A stretch of 64,000 nucleotides of DNA from Cymbidium sinense (Eukaryota > Streptophyta > Magnoliopsida > Asparagales > Orchidaceae). Numbering within the stretch: the first letter of the stretch is position 1; each line of letters opens with the position of its first letter. The DNA is taken from positions 207,074,982-207,138,981 of the forward strand of contig CM038215.1 of NCBI GenBank assembly GCA_021442155.1, written 5' to 3'. Below the pieces are notes generated by a model. That model searched no databases and was not told where the DNA came from. It saw only the letters and a program-made list of their open reading frames with translations. A program made the translations under genes and the position numbers. Positions 63,601 through 64,000 of this stretch are shown here, piece by piece.

Positions 63601-64000
63601 GCACATAAATCAAGATAATAAAAGATTTACCAACCCCTTAGCTCGATGTTGTATGTCTCACATCATGCATAAAATCATATTGTCTCACTCTTGCTAATGG
63701 AGGGCTTTCACCTTTACCATAGAAAATGGCTTGACTTTTGAGAGTCATGGTGAAAACGTACCTCTTTCTTTTTGATTTTGGCCCCTAACTAATTTCTCAT
63801 GCATTAGACATATGAAATCCTATAGCCTGTGTCAAATAAAAAAATGTCCAAAAATTAAAATAAAACTTAACAAAATTTGCATTAGATTAAGTCATGAGTT
63901 CATGCCCTTCATGATCTAGTCTCTTAGGGAGTGAGTTTAAGGGCTTAGCCTCCTTTCTAAACAAACAATAGCTTAGCCATCTTGCAAAGCATAAGACTTG

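Larger units (their letters stand above)
57756..64000 (+). mobile_element. Family L long repeat, copy gamma (runs off the window)
   Basis: It begins TGTTGACCTCACTTTTAAAG with a hairpin at its edge, then AT-rich CCAAATC words, the 155-bp array (about 58560-59420), a GC-richer leader-like part (59580-60350), hairpin (60452-60477), TGACTCA and two CACGTG boxes (60591-60674), the AT-rich middle, the GGTGGACTTGGTTACC block (62970) and the GGTAGAGCTCAGCTATCC block (63329). It ends at the window edge at a point equivalent to about 40800 in copy alpha. No retroelement domain was found in any frame. Its CpG-rich words are better kept than in beta and delta. Confidence 0.7.

Overview
The window looks like nuclear DNA from a flowering plant. 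It is AT-rich, full of long-decayed LTR retrotransposons, and contains no intact protein-coding gene. The species cannot be read from it; a monocot with a large, repeat-rich genome (for example a palm) is only a guess. The coding traces all belong to plant retrotransposon lineages: Ty1-copia of the SIRE/Maximus type, at least two Ty3-gypsy chromovirus-like elements, and a Tat-like Ty3-gypsy integrase. Nearly all are broken by stops, frameshifts and changes that look like C-to-T (or G-to-A) decay of methylated cytosines.

Layout. 1-2340: an 86-bp satellite with a higher-order pattern, a GC-rich triplet stretch, a 90-bp satellite, then a TATA-like box in a hairpin and a GC-rich leader. 2513-3412: a probable LTR with its own TATA box. 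5785-6310: a Tourist-like MITE with TTA target duplications. 6960-8835 (+) and 8895-11000 (-): two different Ty3-gypsy pol remnants meeting tail to tail. 13255-14330: a TATA box followed by a third gypsy gag remnant. 15011-15240: a small terminal-inverted-repeat element. 18056-18400: a G-rich, apparently undecayed patch that may be organellar DNA.

20266-35203: a sequence present twice (20266-21275 plus 24204-24450, and 33663-35203). The first copy is split by a 2.9-kb SIRE-type solo LTR and runs on into a Tat-like integrase. Between the copies lie two small exon-like segments (25620-25845) and a minus-strand SIRE pol with its 3' LTR (27965-32478). 32480-46990: copies of a long, apparently non-coding repeat family, here called family L, two of them (35205-41685 and 41690-46985) in direct tandem. 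47000-53095: two minus-strand SIRE gag plus LTR remnants with recognisable primer binding sites. 53100-64000: more family L pieces, including a long copy from 57756 that runs off the window.

No working genetic system can be demonstrated. The least ordinary material is family L. It carries an approximately 155-bp internal tandem repeat dense in W-box cores, a hairpin whose two arms co-vary between copies, and conserved bZIP-type palindromes (CACGTG and TGASTCA). It shows no coding capacity that I can detect, so it may be a large non-autonomous LTR element or a very long LTR.
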